Source: Hippopus hippopus (Eukaryota; Mollusca; Bivalvia; Cardiida; Cardiidae). Taken from it: DNA of 64,000 nucleotides. The DNA lies in the NCBI GenBank assembly GCA_946811185.2, contig OX328101.1:33960122-34024121 (forward strand), given 5' to 3'. Positions within the stretch are counted from its first letter, which is position 1; each line of letters begins with the position of its first letter. Of this stretch, positions 1 through 11,221 are shown one piece after another. The position numbers were made by a program, and so were the translations under genes. Under the pieces are notes generated by a model. It was not told the DNA's origin. It did not search any database and worked only from the letters and a program-made list of their open reading frames with translations.

Positions 1-21
1 AAGTTAAAAGGAGTCACAGGA

Positions 22-210
22 CAATATTCACCAACCATTCTAAATTGCATTTCCAGTCTGATTTTCAAGAACTTTCTGAATTTTCAAAAAGTAACTCAGT
101 TTCTCAGTGGCTAAACCATTTAGTTTAGCCAATTAGAAGGTATGTTACTTCTTATGAATTTAGAATTAGACTGAAAATGTGATTTACAATGGTTGGTGAG
201 TACTGAACCT
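22..210. repeat. Inverted-repeat element with CACCAACCATT ends
   Basis: TATTCACCAACCATTCTAAAT at the left (quoted from 28) faces AATGGTTGGTGAGTACTGAA at the right. One-ended relatives occur near 541-560 and 42040-42080. It looks like a small MITE of unknown class. Confidence 0.6.
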
Positions 211-224
211 CCCTTACAACAGTT

Positions 225-456
225 GGTTAACCCTTTTCCAAACAACAAAATGTTAGCCTTGGCCACATTTAAAGCATCTGCAGACGACAATTTCAATTTG
301 ACTCAATTTGTTCGGTTTTCTTTTGATAGGGTGGAAAACATTGTAGGAAAGGAGAAAATGCTGGTTACCAGTATTTTCTCCTTTTTCCACAATGTTTTAA
401 AAAAAGGCTTATTTTCCAGGGTCATCAGTAATCAGCATTGTGCTGTAAAGGTTAAA
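225..456 (-). mobile_element. F1 MITE
   Basis: It begins TTAACCCTTTTCCAAACAAC and ends GCTGTAAAGGTTAA. The core at about 352-388 has one mismatch in the hairpin (CAGTATTTTC). Confidence 0.75.
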
Positions 457-559
457 ACCTTGGGATCAATTCTGTTGCTCCACTGGTTTATGTGTAACCA
501 AGGTTTTATTTAAAAATGAAAATGATGAAAGCAGGGTCCAAACTCACCAACCATTCTGA

Positions 560-850
560 TTTTTAGCTTGGCTGTTTTCTTAGAAAAGGTCAAGGTGTTG
601 TCATAGCCTTGGCATTGTCTGTGTTGTTGTTCAAAAACTGAGACATTTTTATGACATCTCTGTTATTACTGAAGATATTTACTGTAAATTTAGACTAGTT
701 GTTAATGATCAAAAGAACCCATGCAACAGGGGCAGGGAAGCATCAAAATATTTTTGATACAATTATGCCCTTTTTTGACATAGAATTTTCATTAAAAGCA
801 ACTGCAGCTGAGCATTGGCACCCACTTGCAGTGCTGTAGTTTTTCTGTTT
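560..850 (+). repeat. AGCTCAGCTG-type interspersed repeat (working name F5)
   Basis: It reads TTAGCTTGGCTGTTTTC, then GTCATAGCCTTGGC, ATCTCTGTTATTACTGA, ATATTTTTGATACAATTATG and CAGTGCTGTAG. The same ordered blocks recur at 8044-8990, about 10690-10985 and 30865-31145. Confidence 0.7.
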
Positions 851-1555
851 CTTAATTTCAAGACTTGCTGTCTTATTGGTTTAAATATTCTATTAAAGCC
901 AAACAGATGTCTTGTCTTAGAATTTAGAATAAGAATTGAATTTTTCATGGCTTGTGAGTGTATCACAGAGCTTATCATGAATTCTAATCTTGATTATTGT
1001 TATGTGGTTTATGAAAGTGTATGTGACTTTCTTCTTCATTTATTGAGTATATTCAGTATCAATAATGGATTGGTTTGATGCAGAAGGAAGTCAAATACAT
1101 ATGAAAAAATAGCATTTGCCTCCTTTCTGTATCTCAAAATGTTTGTATTACATATTCATTTATGTTCTAATAATTTTGTAGGTAGAATTTTTATCTATTG
1201 CATGAAACTGAAAAGGAGAGAAAAAAAGGAAACCAGAAATTTCTTCTTGTATAAAATGTTTTCTTCTCTTCCTAAGATAAGCCCCATTATGTACGCCACA
1301 TTGATTTATCATCTGCAAATGAGCAGGGCTCTGGCAAAAGTGGGTTCAATACATCTCTGTGATACATCATACCAAGCAAGTCATTATATAATTATGGATC
1401 CATGAAATCCAGTTTGTTAAACAAAAGACTAAATCAGGAGGTACACCGGTTCTCTGACATGCAGAAAATTCACACATAGCAAAAAGTTTTGGCCTGTATT
1501 GGCCTGTGCGGACTGCACAGGCTGACCTGGGTTGATACTTTTATGCTGATGCATT

Positions 1556-1766
1556 AACCCTTACATTGCTTGAACCAAGTCAAGTTGCTTTTGCAGACAT
1601 TGCAGATCAAGATCAGACTGCACAGATTGTGCAGTCTGATCTTAGATCTACACTGTTGGCTACCTAGTCACAGGTTATGGTTGAAACAACATTGAAATAG
1701 CAATATTTTGGCTGCTTTTCCTACTTCAAAAAGTTAAACTCATTAATTCAGCATTGTAAGTGTTAA
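1556..1766 (+). mobile_element. F2 MITE (variant 2) inside F4
   Basis: TTAACCCTTACATTGC opens it. The core is GATCAGACTGCACA...TGTGCAGTCTGATC, and it closes with GTAAGTGTTAA. Its right-hand TTAA is shared with the adjoining F1. Confidence 0.82.
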
Positions 1767-1991
1767 CCCATTACCACACAATCCCTACTTTTGACGCCCC
1801 TGAGAAAGAAGCCTTTGGAAAACATTGTGGGAAAAGGAGAAAATGCTGGTAACCAGCATTTTCTCCTTTTCACACAGTGTTTTCTACTCTTCCCAAACCA
1901 AATTTTAATTTTTCAGTCACCTTTATTTTGTCGTCTGCAAATGCTTTCAATTTGGACCAGTCTAAAATTTTCTCGTGTGGTAAAGAGTTAA
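1763..1991 (+). mobile_element. F1 MITE inside F4
   Basis: TTAACCCATTACCACACAA opens and GTGTGGTAAAGAGTTAA closes it. The core at about 1832-1870 is a perfect palindrome around GGTAACC. Confidence 0.9.
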
Positions 1992-2081
1992 ACCAACTTT
2001 TCGCAGAGCATGGCTGAAATCTTTTCAGTGGGGATAGTTTTAAAATGTTGTCATGTAATTGTAAAGAGTTCTATTTACTAG

Positions 2082-2552
2082 TAACTCTTTCCCACCTGAC
2101 AATATTTTAGAAAGTCCAATTTGAAAGCACTTGCAGAGGACAAAATTTATATGGCACAAATGATGAGATTTGTATCAGATAGTCTAGAAAATATTGTGGA
2201 AAAAAGAGAAAATGCTGGTTACCAGCATTTTCTCCTTTTCCCACAATGTTTTCAAAAGGTCTACGTCTCAGGGTAGTTAAAACTTGGGATTGTGTGGTAA
2301 AGAGTTAAAGTAATCAAGAATCTATTAGCTATCATGTATTATGAAGTAATCCCTTTCCTAAACACTCCTGTGTTCAGCGATTCGGAGAATGAAGGTTTTT
2401 GAAAACACTAGTAACCATCATTTCTCCTTTTACCACAGTGTTTTCTACCACTCCAAAGATAAATATCATCTTTTAACCTGCATTGAACTTACTGTCTGCA
2501 GATGCTTTCAATTTTGACAAATCTTCGATTTCGTCATTTGCCAAAGAGTTAA
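2082..2552. mobile_element. Two F1 MITE copies
   Basis: 2082-2308 (- orientation) is full length with a perfect core at about 2197-2245. 2347-2552 (+ orientation) keeps both ends, but its hairpin has decayed to CTAGTAACCATCATTTC. Confidence 0.8.
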
Positions 2553-2872
2553 TTTTACCTTTGTTGGACAGAATCATGCTCAGTATGCATGCACATACAT
2601 GTAACATCTAAATGTAGATAAACAATGAATTAATTAGGAACGCTTGAGAGGAGAGTTACAAATGATATTACATAAAGGTTTTTCTTATTACCGAATATGA
2701 ATTTTATTGTCTTTACAGTAATTAATTTTTGAAAACTTGGAGGGAAAAACAGAGCAACCAACTATTTGTGTGAAACAAACTATGCCTCCTTTTTCCACAG
2801 TACTTTCCAAGTCTTTTGGAAAAAGCTTCATATATTTTCCTATCCTTCATATGCTTTATCTTTGATGTATCT

Positions 2873-2975
2873 TAACTCTTTAATGCACAATGCCGACTTT
2901 TAACAACACTGGGAAAGAAGCCTTGGTATCATGCATCACAGAGATGCATTAAATCCACTTTTACCAGAGGATGGC
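2873..2975. mobile_element. F1 left fragment joined to F4 end fragment
   Basis: TAACTCTTTAATGCACAATG to AAAGAAGCC is F1. It runs directly into CTTGGTATCATGCATCACAG...GGATGGCTCA, the end of a reversed F4 copy. Confidence 0.65.
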
Positions 2976-3006
2976 TCATTTGTACCAAGCTGTATAGCTG
3001 TTGCTT

Positions 3007-3264
3007 GACCCTTTACCAAACAATGCAGTGTTTTAATGACCCTTTGGAAAAAGACTTTTTAAAATATTGTTGAAATGGAGAAAAAGAAAAACAGTGTTTT
3101 CTCCTTTTTCAACAAAGTTTTTCACAGCTTCATTGAGAATTCTCATCGTTTGACCACATCAGTTTGTGTCTGCGAATGCCATCAATTTAGACTATTTAAA
3201 GTTTTCAATGTTTACATGTCTCTAATTTCAATTAAAAGTGTGGTATTTTGTGGTAAAGAGTTAA
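3007..3264 (+). mobile_element. F1 MITE, decayed core
   Basis: The ends are CCCTTTACCAAACAATG and TTGTGGTAAAGAGTTAA. The central hairpin is reduced to AAACAGTGTTTTCTCC. Confidence 0.75.
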
Positions 3265-3739
3265 GAATTATTTTACCAGAATATTTTACAAACTTCTGTG
3301 TAGTCTTACTGTGTATGTCTTTGATCTTGATCTACACTGCCAGTAAAAGGCAGAGTTCATCCACATTGTCAGCTATAACAAATAAAGTTTTGGTTGCTAA
3401 GGGTTGAAATATTTATGCTATTTTGTATGATTATAAAATACTGCATGTTGCCCATGTAAACAGTTGTATAATTCATATTCCCCTCTACTCTTTCTCAAAA
3501 CATCTATAGACCTTACTCATGAATGTAAATCATATAAAAATGCTTTCTGAACATGTATAATTATTTCTGTCTTGGACCTGTTACAGCATAGTCTAATTCT
3601 AGGCATACTATACACTACTAAAAGTGATTCAAGAATGAACATTGAAGAATAGACAAAAAAAAATACTTTTTCTAAATAATAGAGAACTTGGAGGAAAAAG
3701 AGATTAATTTTTCTTTGTGACAAGCAGGTGGTTTCTTTT

Positions 3740-4225
3740 CTGTCAGTATTTTCAAGATGTCAAGCATTTGCCAGCAACAAATATGATATGGCTCAGTTGA
3801 CAACATTTTTCTTAGAAAGAGTGAAAAGCATTATTGGAAATAGAAAGAACTGTTGACCAGAATTTTCTCTTTTTTTCCCAAAATGTTTTCAATAACCATC
3901 TTCACAAGGGTCATTAAAACACGGGGTTGTATGTTAAAGGGTTAAGGTATATTATAAACACTTAACTTGATGCATGTTGCCCTTTAACTTTGTACGGAAG
4001 GACAACATTTTACTCTCATCTGAATTGAAAGCAATTGCAGATGACAAATAAAATATGACTCAGATGATGGAATTGTCCTTAAATGGGATAGAAAACATTG
4101 TGGGAAAAGGAGAAAATGCTGATAACCTGCTGGTTATCAGCATTTTCTTCCTTTTCCCATAATGTTTTCAAAAGTCTTCCTAGTTAGGGTCATTAAAACT
4201 CAGAATTGTGAGGTAAAGGGTTGTT
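3740..4225 (-). mobile_element. Two F1 MITE copies
   Basis: About 3740-3946 lacks a clear left end and finishes TGTTAAAGGGTTAA. 3977-4225 has an enlarged core GCTGATAACCTGCTGGTTAT, showing palindrome growth by 11 bases. Confidence 0.72.
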
Positions 4226-4249
4226 TCACTTATAATCTATCCTATATTA

Positions 4250-4745
4250 TTTCATGCTTTCCGGTAGGTTATCGAGAAATATCCATGAAATATTTTTCGA
4301 TATTTCATGGTTACGACCAGTGAAAATACTGATTTTTATATTCTAACTTTTCAATTGAAGACAGAAACAGTTGTTCCCGCGCACTAGTTACCTAGGTAAA
4401 ATGCGCGTGCCTCACAACCAGATGGAAATATGACGTAGTTTACCTTACAGTTCTCGCACTTGACGTAATATTGTATTGCGTTGCTATGCGGAGGGGGTAC
4501 GCCACGGGGAATAACCGAAAAGAACTGTACTGGATTTTGATTAAGTTCCCCCAAGAAATGGTTAAAAGCATGAAATAAATAGAATATTTGTTTTTTTCGG
4601 TGAAAGTTCGAAATTTATTTCATCTGGTGAACATCATCGGTAATATTTTCACTCGTGGCTGCGCCACTCATGAAAATATTACCGATGATGTTCACTCGAT
4701 GAAATAAATTTCAATCTTTCACCGAAAAAAACAAATATCCTCTAT
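4250..4745. repeat. Fold-back element with about 70-bp hairpin arms
   Basis: 4585-4655 (ATATTTGTTTTTTTCGGTG onward) is the near-perfect inverse of 4665-4740 (ending CACCGAAAAAAACAAATAT). GTGGCTGCGCCAC forms the loop. A second small hairpin lies at 4280-4310. Between them is a CpG-richer segment (4370-4510) unlike its surroundings. Confidence 0.75.
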
Positions 4746-4899
4746 GTCTCCTTCACTATACTCAAAAGCATTCCTTTTGAACATGAATAATTCATAAAAT
4801 GTTACAGTTGCATAAGTCCAGATATAAATGTCTCTTTATTTTGATATAATATATACATGTAACTGTACAAATAACTTCTGTCAGATAACATATTATTTT

Positions 4900-5380
4900 T
4901 GCCTTGCAGTTGATTGCATTGGAAAACATTGTAGTAAAAGGAAAAGTTCCTTCTAAAGAACCTTTTTTTCTTTGTCAAAATGATGAGGAACTATAGGAGA
5001 CACAGTTGAACGAAAATATTCAACCGTGTGGAAAACAATGTGGACAAGGAGGTAATTTCTTGTACAAGCAGATTAAGAAAATCACAGGTTGTTGTGTCAA
5101 ACTGAGATAAAGTGTAACTTCATTTCATCATTTTAACGTACCTTTATTTAACATTTTGCATGACCAGAAAATCTTCACTTCTCAAGAAGGCCCCAATCAG
5201 GCAAGCTCAGTTTGAAGTATGCATGTGTTTTCCTGATCACATTCTAACTGTTAACAATTTTGTAGCTTTTTACCTTGTTCTAATAATTTTTTAAATGTCT
5301 GCCACTAATGACTTATAAACAGTGCGACAAAATGGGAGATACTGCTCAGTATCTTTATTTGTCACAATGTTTTCCTGATT
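4900..5380. other. Decayed F1 traces, no gene seen
   Basis: Only GGAAAACATTGTAGTAAAAG (about 4920) and weak echoes of F1 are recognisable. I see no coding signal. Confidence 0.4.
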
Positions 5381-5382
5381 GT

Positions 5383-5612
5383 CTTAACTCTTTACCAAAC
5401 AACAAAATTTTAGAAGTGCCCATATTAAAATCATTTGAAGAAAACTAATTAAGTTTTCCTTAAATTATGAAATTTTGTCTATGAAAGGGTAGAGAACATT
5501 GTTAGAAAAGGTGAAAATGCTTGTTATCAGCATTTTCTCCTTAAAGCACACTGTTTTCAAAAGCTTTCTTTCTCTTGGTCATTAAAACTAGGTATTGTTT
5601 GGTAAAGGGTTA
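5383..5612 (-). mobile_element. F1 MITE
   Basis: TTAACTCTTTACCAAACAAC opens and TTTGGTAAAGGGTT closes it. The hairpin core reads AATGCTTGTTATCAGCATT. Confidence 0.82.
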
Positions 5613-5949
5613 TAGCAGTAAAGCTCACAATTCGCAAATGGAAATACCATATGGCATTCATTTTAATGACTTCCAGTGATATTATTAATTGTGATGTTTC
5701 CTCTAAGTGTTTGTATACATGTTCAAAAGCAATTACAGCAACATTATTTTTGTTTCAGTCACTTGAAAATTGCTAATCCTTGATGTTTTTGCTAACAAGT
5801 TGTCCTAACAAGTTTCAAGTCCAAGACACTATGGATTTTTTTTTGCAGATAGAGATGTCAAATGTTCATGACCTTAGTTGTTTCTGCTAAAACATTTTTT
5901 GACAAGTCTGTATCACTAGAGCAGTACTAGATTCATTTGTCAAGAAGTG

Positions 5950-6380
5950 ATGTATTCTTTTACCAATTGCCAGTTGAAAAAAAATTTAGACCCATCCATT
6001 TTCAAAGCATTTGCAGGCAACATAATAATAATTTTATTATGGCTGACATGATGGAAGTTTTCTCTGAAAGGGTAGAAAATACTGTGGGAAAATGCTCTTT
6101 GTCAGCAATTTCTCCTTTTTTCACAATGTGTTCCAAAGCCTTTTCCCCCAGGCTTGATTGGTTGGTTAAGGGTCCCCCCAAAAAATCCATGTTTTGTGAC
6201 TTTGAACAAGCAGGCTTTTGAAAACATTTTTTGGCCAAAGAGAGAATGCTGATATCCAGCATTTTCCTCTTTTCCTACTATGTTTTTAACCCTTTCAGGG
6301 ACACACATTATTTAGCCATATTTATTTGTGGTCTTCAGATTCTTTGGATTTTGACAAGTTTAGAATGATTTCAGCTCATT
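5950..6380. mobile_element. Two decayed F1 copies side by side
   Basis: 5950-6165 is in - orientation with core AAATGCTCTTTGTCAGCAAT. About 6170-6380 is in + orientation with core AATGCTGATATCCAGCATT. Outer ends are poorly kept. Confidence 0.6.
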
Positions 6381-6384
6381 CCTG

Positions 6385-6935
6385 TAGTAGTAAGTCCGGT
6401 AGGCTAAGACAGCTCCACAATTTGTATCTCCCGCAAGGTTTTAGAATTAAAATACATGTATGATGCAACCCAAAAAGCCATTACCGTAGATAATATGCTG
6501 ATTCAACGAAAAAGGGTAAGAGACCAACAAAAAGAGTGTTAAACAGAAAAGACATTGTTGTTTTTTGAAAAATGTTGAATACTTCTTGTCTTTTTCCATG
6601 ATATTTTTTTTTAAAAGAATTGTTTTCCTGTGCTCTTTGGATGATAGATGTTTAATATATATGAAATGAATGAGTTATCCAATTTTTTGTTAATTATCTT
6701 CACAGAAGGGTGTGGTATGACTGACAAGCCTCAGCCACCATTGACTGTCATAAAGCAGGAATTACCCATGAAATTTTATTGTAAAGTTTTCATTTATATT
6801 TTGGCATAGATTTTACATAACATGTTCTCTTTGTTTAAATTTCTAAATTATTAATCCCGTCAATTGATTTATATTCTTTTTGTTGTCTGCAGAAGCCTCT
6901 GTTTTTGACGTCTAGAATTGTGTTGCCTGGTAACG
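6385..6935. other. Intergenic AT-rich sequence
   Basis: No gene or clear repeat was seen. A short frame after TATCTTCACAG at 6707 encodes MTDKPQPPLTVIKQELPMKF and was judged unsupported. Confidence 0.3.
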
Positions 6936-6938
6936 ACT

Positions 6939-7711
6939 TAACCGTTTACCACACAATCCCAACTTTTAACCACCCTCAAAGAGATGGCTTCTAAAAACAT
7001 TGCGGGAAAAGGAGAAAATGCTGGTCACCAGCATTTTCTCCTTTTCCCACAAAGTTTTTGACCCTATCAAATACATAAATCATCATTTGTGCTACATGTA
7101 CTTTGTCTTCTGCAAATGCTTTCAAATTTAACTAGTTTAGAACATTGTGGTTTGGTAAAGACTTAAACAGAAAACCTGCATTTCAATTAAATTCAGTGCC
7201 TAACCTCTTTACCAAATTCCTTTTTCCACAGTGCCTCTTCCATAATCAAGACAAATTCAATCATGTGACCCATATCCAATTTGTCATCTGCAAATTCTTC
7301 CAATCTGGGCGGGTTTAGAATTTTGTTGCTAGGTAAAGAGTAAATAAACTTGAAAAGTTATGGCAAAAGGGGAAATTTTTCTTTATGCACACTTTTCTCC
7401 TTTGTCAAAATGCATTCAAAACCGGTGTACTGCAAGCGTAAGAAACTTACTTGTTTAAGCTCAAACAGCAGTTTTGTATTAATGTAATAACTCTTTACCA
7501 CACGGCAAAATTTAAGACCTATCCAAATTGAAAGCATTTGCAGACGACAATTTCATAGTGGCTCAAATGACGCAACTTTTCTTTGATAGGGTAGAAAACT
7601 TTGTGGGAAAAGGAGAAAATGCTGGTTACCAGCATTTTCTTTTCCCACAATGTTTTCAAAAGGCCTCTTTTTCAGGGGCGTTAAAAGGTGTCATTGTGTG
7701 GTAAAGGGTTA
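6939..7711. mobile_element. Three F1 MITE copies
   Basis: 6939-7168 (+) has core ATGCTGGTCACCAGCAT with a C-centred palindrome. 7201-7344 (+) has lost its left arm and core. 7486-7711 (-) is full length with a slightly shortened right arm. Confidence 0.82.
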
Positions 7712-8204
7712 AACTTGAGCAAACCGTAGAAGAGGACATGTTTTTCATAGAATTACATATTTGCTTGTGTTTTGTGGTTTCCTAGTAAGGCTATATTAAT
7801 ATAGAAATATGACATAAACAAGCTTAATTTGCATTCAAGTAACCAAAGTTTTTGTTGGAAATTGTTCATCTGCTTGGTACTAGAATGCAAGTATTTTTGC
7901 AAATATTTTTAATTTGTTAGTTCTCTAAGTACTTGCCAAAGTTAGGACCAACTTCTGACAAGACTGGCAGCAGACCTGGCTTTTGCCAACTGAAATTAGG
8001 ACAAAGCATAGTTTTTGCCGGAACCTTTGGTCCTAAAAATTTGGTTATTTTAGCTCAGCTGTTTTCGAACAAAATGTGAAAGTAATGTCATTGCCCTGTT
8101 ATTTTCTGCTAGTCAATTTTGTCTTCCCCATGCAAAAACTTTGACATGTTCTGATATATCTGTCATTGCTGAGGACATTTACTTCAAACTTGAGCTTAAC
8201 CCTT

Positions 8205-8435
8205 AACCCTTTACCATACTGCAAAATTGTAGACTCGTCAGTATGGAGGGAATGTACAGACAACAATCCGAATGGTTTCAAATGATAGTACATGTATTTA
8301 TCCATGATTATGTTGAAAACATTGTTGGAAAAAGAGATGATGCTGGCTACCAGCATCTTCTCCTTTTCTCACAAATTTTTCAAAAGCTTTGTTCCTCAGG
8401 ATTGTTAAAACTCGTCTTTATGTGGTAAAGGGTTA
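8205..8435 (-). mobile_element. F1 MITE inside F5
   Basis: AACCCTTTACCATACTGC opens and TATGTGGTAAAGGGTTAA closes it. The core is GATGCTGGCTACCAGCATC. Confidence 0.82.
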
Positions 8436-8568
8436 AGAACCGAATAAACCCAATGTACATGTACATGTATAACCTCAGTTAAGACCTAAAAAAGCAGTTT
8501 TTATATTGTTATTGTCAGGATTGTCTCAAGAAAGTAGGCATTATAGATCAAAAGTCAGACTGCAGAGC

Positions 8569-8751
8569 TCCAGATAAGAGGGAGTGATGGTATTGTAAAG
8601 TCATTATCTCTCTTCAAAACCCTATCTTGTGGGTACTCATTAGAATCGTCTCCATGAGACGATTCTAATGAGTACCCACAACATAGGGTTTAGTTGAGAA
8701 TAATTAATATTTTCAATTTTGAATCAAATTCACTCCCTCTATCTGGAGCTC
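8569..8751. mobile_element. Palindromic hAT-like MITE inside F2
   Basis: The termini AGAGCTCCAGATA and TATCTGGAGCTCT are exact inverses. A second long palindrome lies at 8628-8683 (GTGGGTACTCATTAGAATCG and its inverse). The flanks CAGACTGC and TAGACTGC resemble an 8-bp duplication with one mismatch, as in hAT elements. Confidence 0.7.
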
Positions 8752-9049
8752 TTAGACTGCACATCTTGTGCAGTCTGATCTTGATCTACACTGGTTGCAA
8801 ATGCTGCTGTAGTACTGGAAGGTGTTTTAAGGGTTAACTATCAATAGGAAAACCCATACATTGAGGGCAGGCCCTCCCCAAAATATTTTTGAAACTGTAT
8901 GTCCTTTCTTCGACTCAAAATTTTCACTGAAATAGCGATTTCAGCTGAGCCTTGGCACCTCCTGCTTATGTAGTGCTCTTGTTATAGATTCATAGGTTTG
9001 TTTTCAGTTTCTTTCTCCAAAAAGGTATACAGCATAAAAAATTGAGTGG

Positions 9050-9685
9050 CACTGTGGCAAAAAGGAGTTTAATGCATCTTTGTATTTAGATTATACCAAG
9101 CAGCCTGCCATCTCATAATTATGGATTAGTGAAATGAGTCATGAGGTATGGTCCTTCGACATGTAGAAAATTTACAAAGAGTAATGTTTCAATCCATGTC
9201 ATCCATGCGTGGATTGAGGGAACTGACATGGGTCAATACTTTTTGCAGATGCATTAAACCCCCTTTTCACAGAGCATATCCCAATGTATTCATAGTATTT
9301 TATAAAAAAAATCACATTTCTTGATATACACTGTCATGTTACACAAGGATAACTGCATTGAGATAGTGCCACCTTTTTTTTTGTAGCAAATGCAAGTTTT
9401 CCTGCATATCATTTGCATACAAGCCATGATCTGGCAAAAGGGGGCTAAATGTATCTCAGTGATGCATTGTACCATGGACGTCATTACAAAATTATTGATT
9501 TATAATAACCACTCTTTTTAACAACAAACTTAATAATGAGGTTTACTGGTCCTTGGACATACAGAAAATTGACCAATTGCAAAAAGTTTTGGCCCAGGTC
9601 AGCCTCCGTAGTCTGCGCAGGCTGACCTGGGTCGATACTTTTCACAGATGGATAAAGCCCCTTTTTGCCAGAGCAAGGCTTATAT
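9050..9685 (+). mobile_element. Two F4 elements in direct succession
   Basis: 9050-9285 is diverged and lacks part of its hairpin. 9421-9682 keeps GGTCAGCCTCCGTAGTCTGC and its inverse. Both contain TCATAATTATGG/AAAATTATTG and the GGTCCTTGGACATACAGAAA block. Confidence 0.78.
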
Positions 9686-9762
9686 AATTATGGTGTGTTG
9701 TTTGTTTGCTTAACTTTTTCCCAGGTGTTTAATTTTAGTATTTTGGGAGCCAGTTAGTCAAC

Positions 9763-9990
9763 CTAACCCTTTATAGAACAGTCCCCTATTGGTGCGACCC
9801 TGAAGAAAAGGCTTTTAGAACATATTGTGGGAAAAGAAGGATACGCTGGCAACCTGTTTTTTTCTCCTTTTCCCACAGTATTTCGTACCCTTTCACAAAT
9901 AAAAACTTTTAATTGTGTAACATGTAATTTGTTGTCTGCATATGCTTGCAACTTGAACTAGTTTGAAATTTGGTCATTTGGTGAAGAAGT
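9763..9990 (+). mobile_element. F1 MITE, diverged
   Basis: CCCTTTATAGAACAGTCCCC opens it. The core is replaced by TACGCTGGCAACCTG. Its right end is weak. Confidence 0.68.
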
Positions 9991-10250
9991 ACAGCTTTGT
10001 AAATTAAGTGAATTGTATTTTTATGAATTATTTACTATTTTTCTATCTAGTTGTCTCTCAATACAGCGACATTGTTATATCCATGAAATTTAAGGCTTTT
10101 ACAGACATTGTGTCAGAAATCTCTCCTTTTAAAATATTTTCACATTGTGTTCATGTATTAATCCTTAATTGATAGATATTAGCCAATTTTTACAAAGATG
10201 ATCCTTATTTTTTTGGTTTTGCTGTTGTGTTTTTTCAATGGCTAAGATAT

Positions 10251-10487
10251 TTAACTCTTTACCATTTAATACCTTGTTTTAAAGACACTTGCAGAGAATG
10301 CATTGGAAAACATTGTGGGAATAGGAGAAAATGCTGGTAACCAGCATTTTCTCCTTTTCTCACAATGTTTTCTATCATATCAAAGACAGAAATCATCTTT
10401 TTAGCTCCATTTAATTTGTCATACGCAATTGCTTTCAATTTTGATCAGTCAAGAATATTGTCATGTGGTAAAGAGTAATCATATATT
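10251..10487 (+). mobile_element. F1 MITE
   Basis: TTAACTCTTTACCATTTAAT opens and CATGTGGTAAAGAGTAA closes it. The perfect core around GGTAACC lies at about 10320-10365. Confidence 0.85.
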
Positions 10488-10689
10488 TTTAAAACTCTTT
10501 TCCAGACAAAAAATGTGAGTCTGGTCCTTACTATAGGACAATTTTGACAACACATATAGGTAGTTGATTACAGACATCTGAAATTTCATTTGTGGAAAAC
10601 TGTTACTAAAATAAGATACGATAAAAAATGCATACAGCCCTATCTTATTTGTAATTTAACACAGGCTTTTGTTAAACAGTAGCGAGGGA

Positions 10690-10985
10690 ACAAGCTTTTT
10701 TTATGCCTGCAGTTTAGTTATATCATATCGTCATAGCCTTGTCCACATCTGGGTTTGCGTCGTATATTTGTTGTCATCATGCATTAACTGTGACTTTTTT
10801 TCATATCTCTGTCATATAGGAAGATATTTGGTTTTAGCTTGGGTAAACTATTAAAATGAAACCTGCAGTAAAAGGCAGGTGACCCTCAGATATTTTGACA
10901 CAGTCATACCCCTTTTTCAACTCAAAATTTTTATTGAAAAAGCAACTACATGGCTGTAGTGGCGCCCACATATGCCTCTTTTGTT
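10690..10985 (+). repeat. F5 repeat copy
   Basis: GTCATAGCCTTGTCCACATC, ATATCTCTGTCATATAGGAAG, AGATATTTTGACACAGTCAT and AAAAGCAACTACATGGCTG appear in F5 order. It ends about 90 bp before the first KIF25 exon. Confidence 0.65.
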
Positions 10986-11074
10986 GAAGTATGGTATTTT
11001 TAGTTGCTGTGATCCGTCAAAGAAATTTCAGATGAATGTGAGTTTAGATTTTACTACCTATGTTTTTATTACAG

Positions 11075-11221
11075 CTCCAGGGGGAATTAAAGACAAGAAA
11101 GGAAGGTCCGTTTCACTGGCAAGTAGTACAGATTCTCTACAGCAGACATCAACGCCCACTACACCTGCTGTGATACGTACTAAACTACAGTTAGTGGACT
11201 TGGCTGGAAGCGAATGTGTTG
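11075..11221 (+). CDS. KIF25: KIF25-like exon a (switch II)
   Basis: The exon follows the acceptor TTTTTATTACAG and ends before GTAGGT. It starts with two bases of a split codon and ends with one. A low-complexity Ser/Thr-rich linker ([15 protein letters not shown]) precedes [11 protein letters not shown]. That linker falls where human KIF25 also carries a long insert between the SSRSH strand and switch II. Confidence 0.85.

Larger units (their letters stand above)
1321..2016 (+). mobile_element. F4 element split by F2 and F1 insertions
   Basis: The F4 left part (GAGCAGGGCTCTGGCAAAAG to GATGCATTAA) runs 1321-1559. F2 follows at 1556-1766 and F1 at 1763-1991. Then the missing F4 right end appears (ACCAACTTTTCGCAGAGCATGGCTGA, quoted here as ACCAACTTTT then CGCAGAGCATGGCTGA) at about 1992-2016. 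F4 normally reads GCATTAAACC at this spot, so TTAA was the target. Confidence 0.85.
8044..8990 (+). repeat. F5 repeat interrupted by three nested elements
   Basis: F5 blocks run 8044-8204 (TTTTAGCTCAGCTGTTTTCG to AAACTTGAGC) and resume at about 8838-8990 (AACTATCAATAGGAAAACCC to GTAGTGCTCTTG). Between them lie F1 (8205-8435), an F2 variant (about 8436-8836) and a hairpin element inside that F2. Confidence 0.72.

Noticed and set aside
6707..6775. Possible KIF25 exon after TATCTTCACAG (MTDKPQPPLTVIKQELPMKF)
   Set aside because: It does not resemble kinesin sequence, and the donor is poor.
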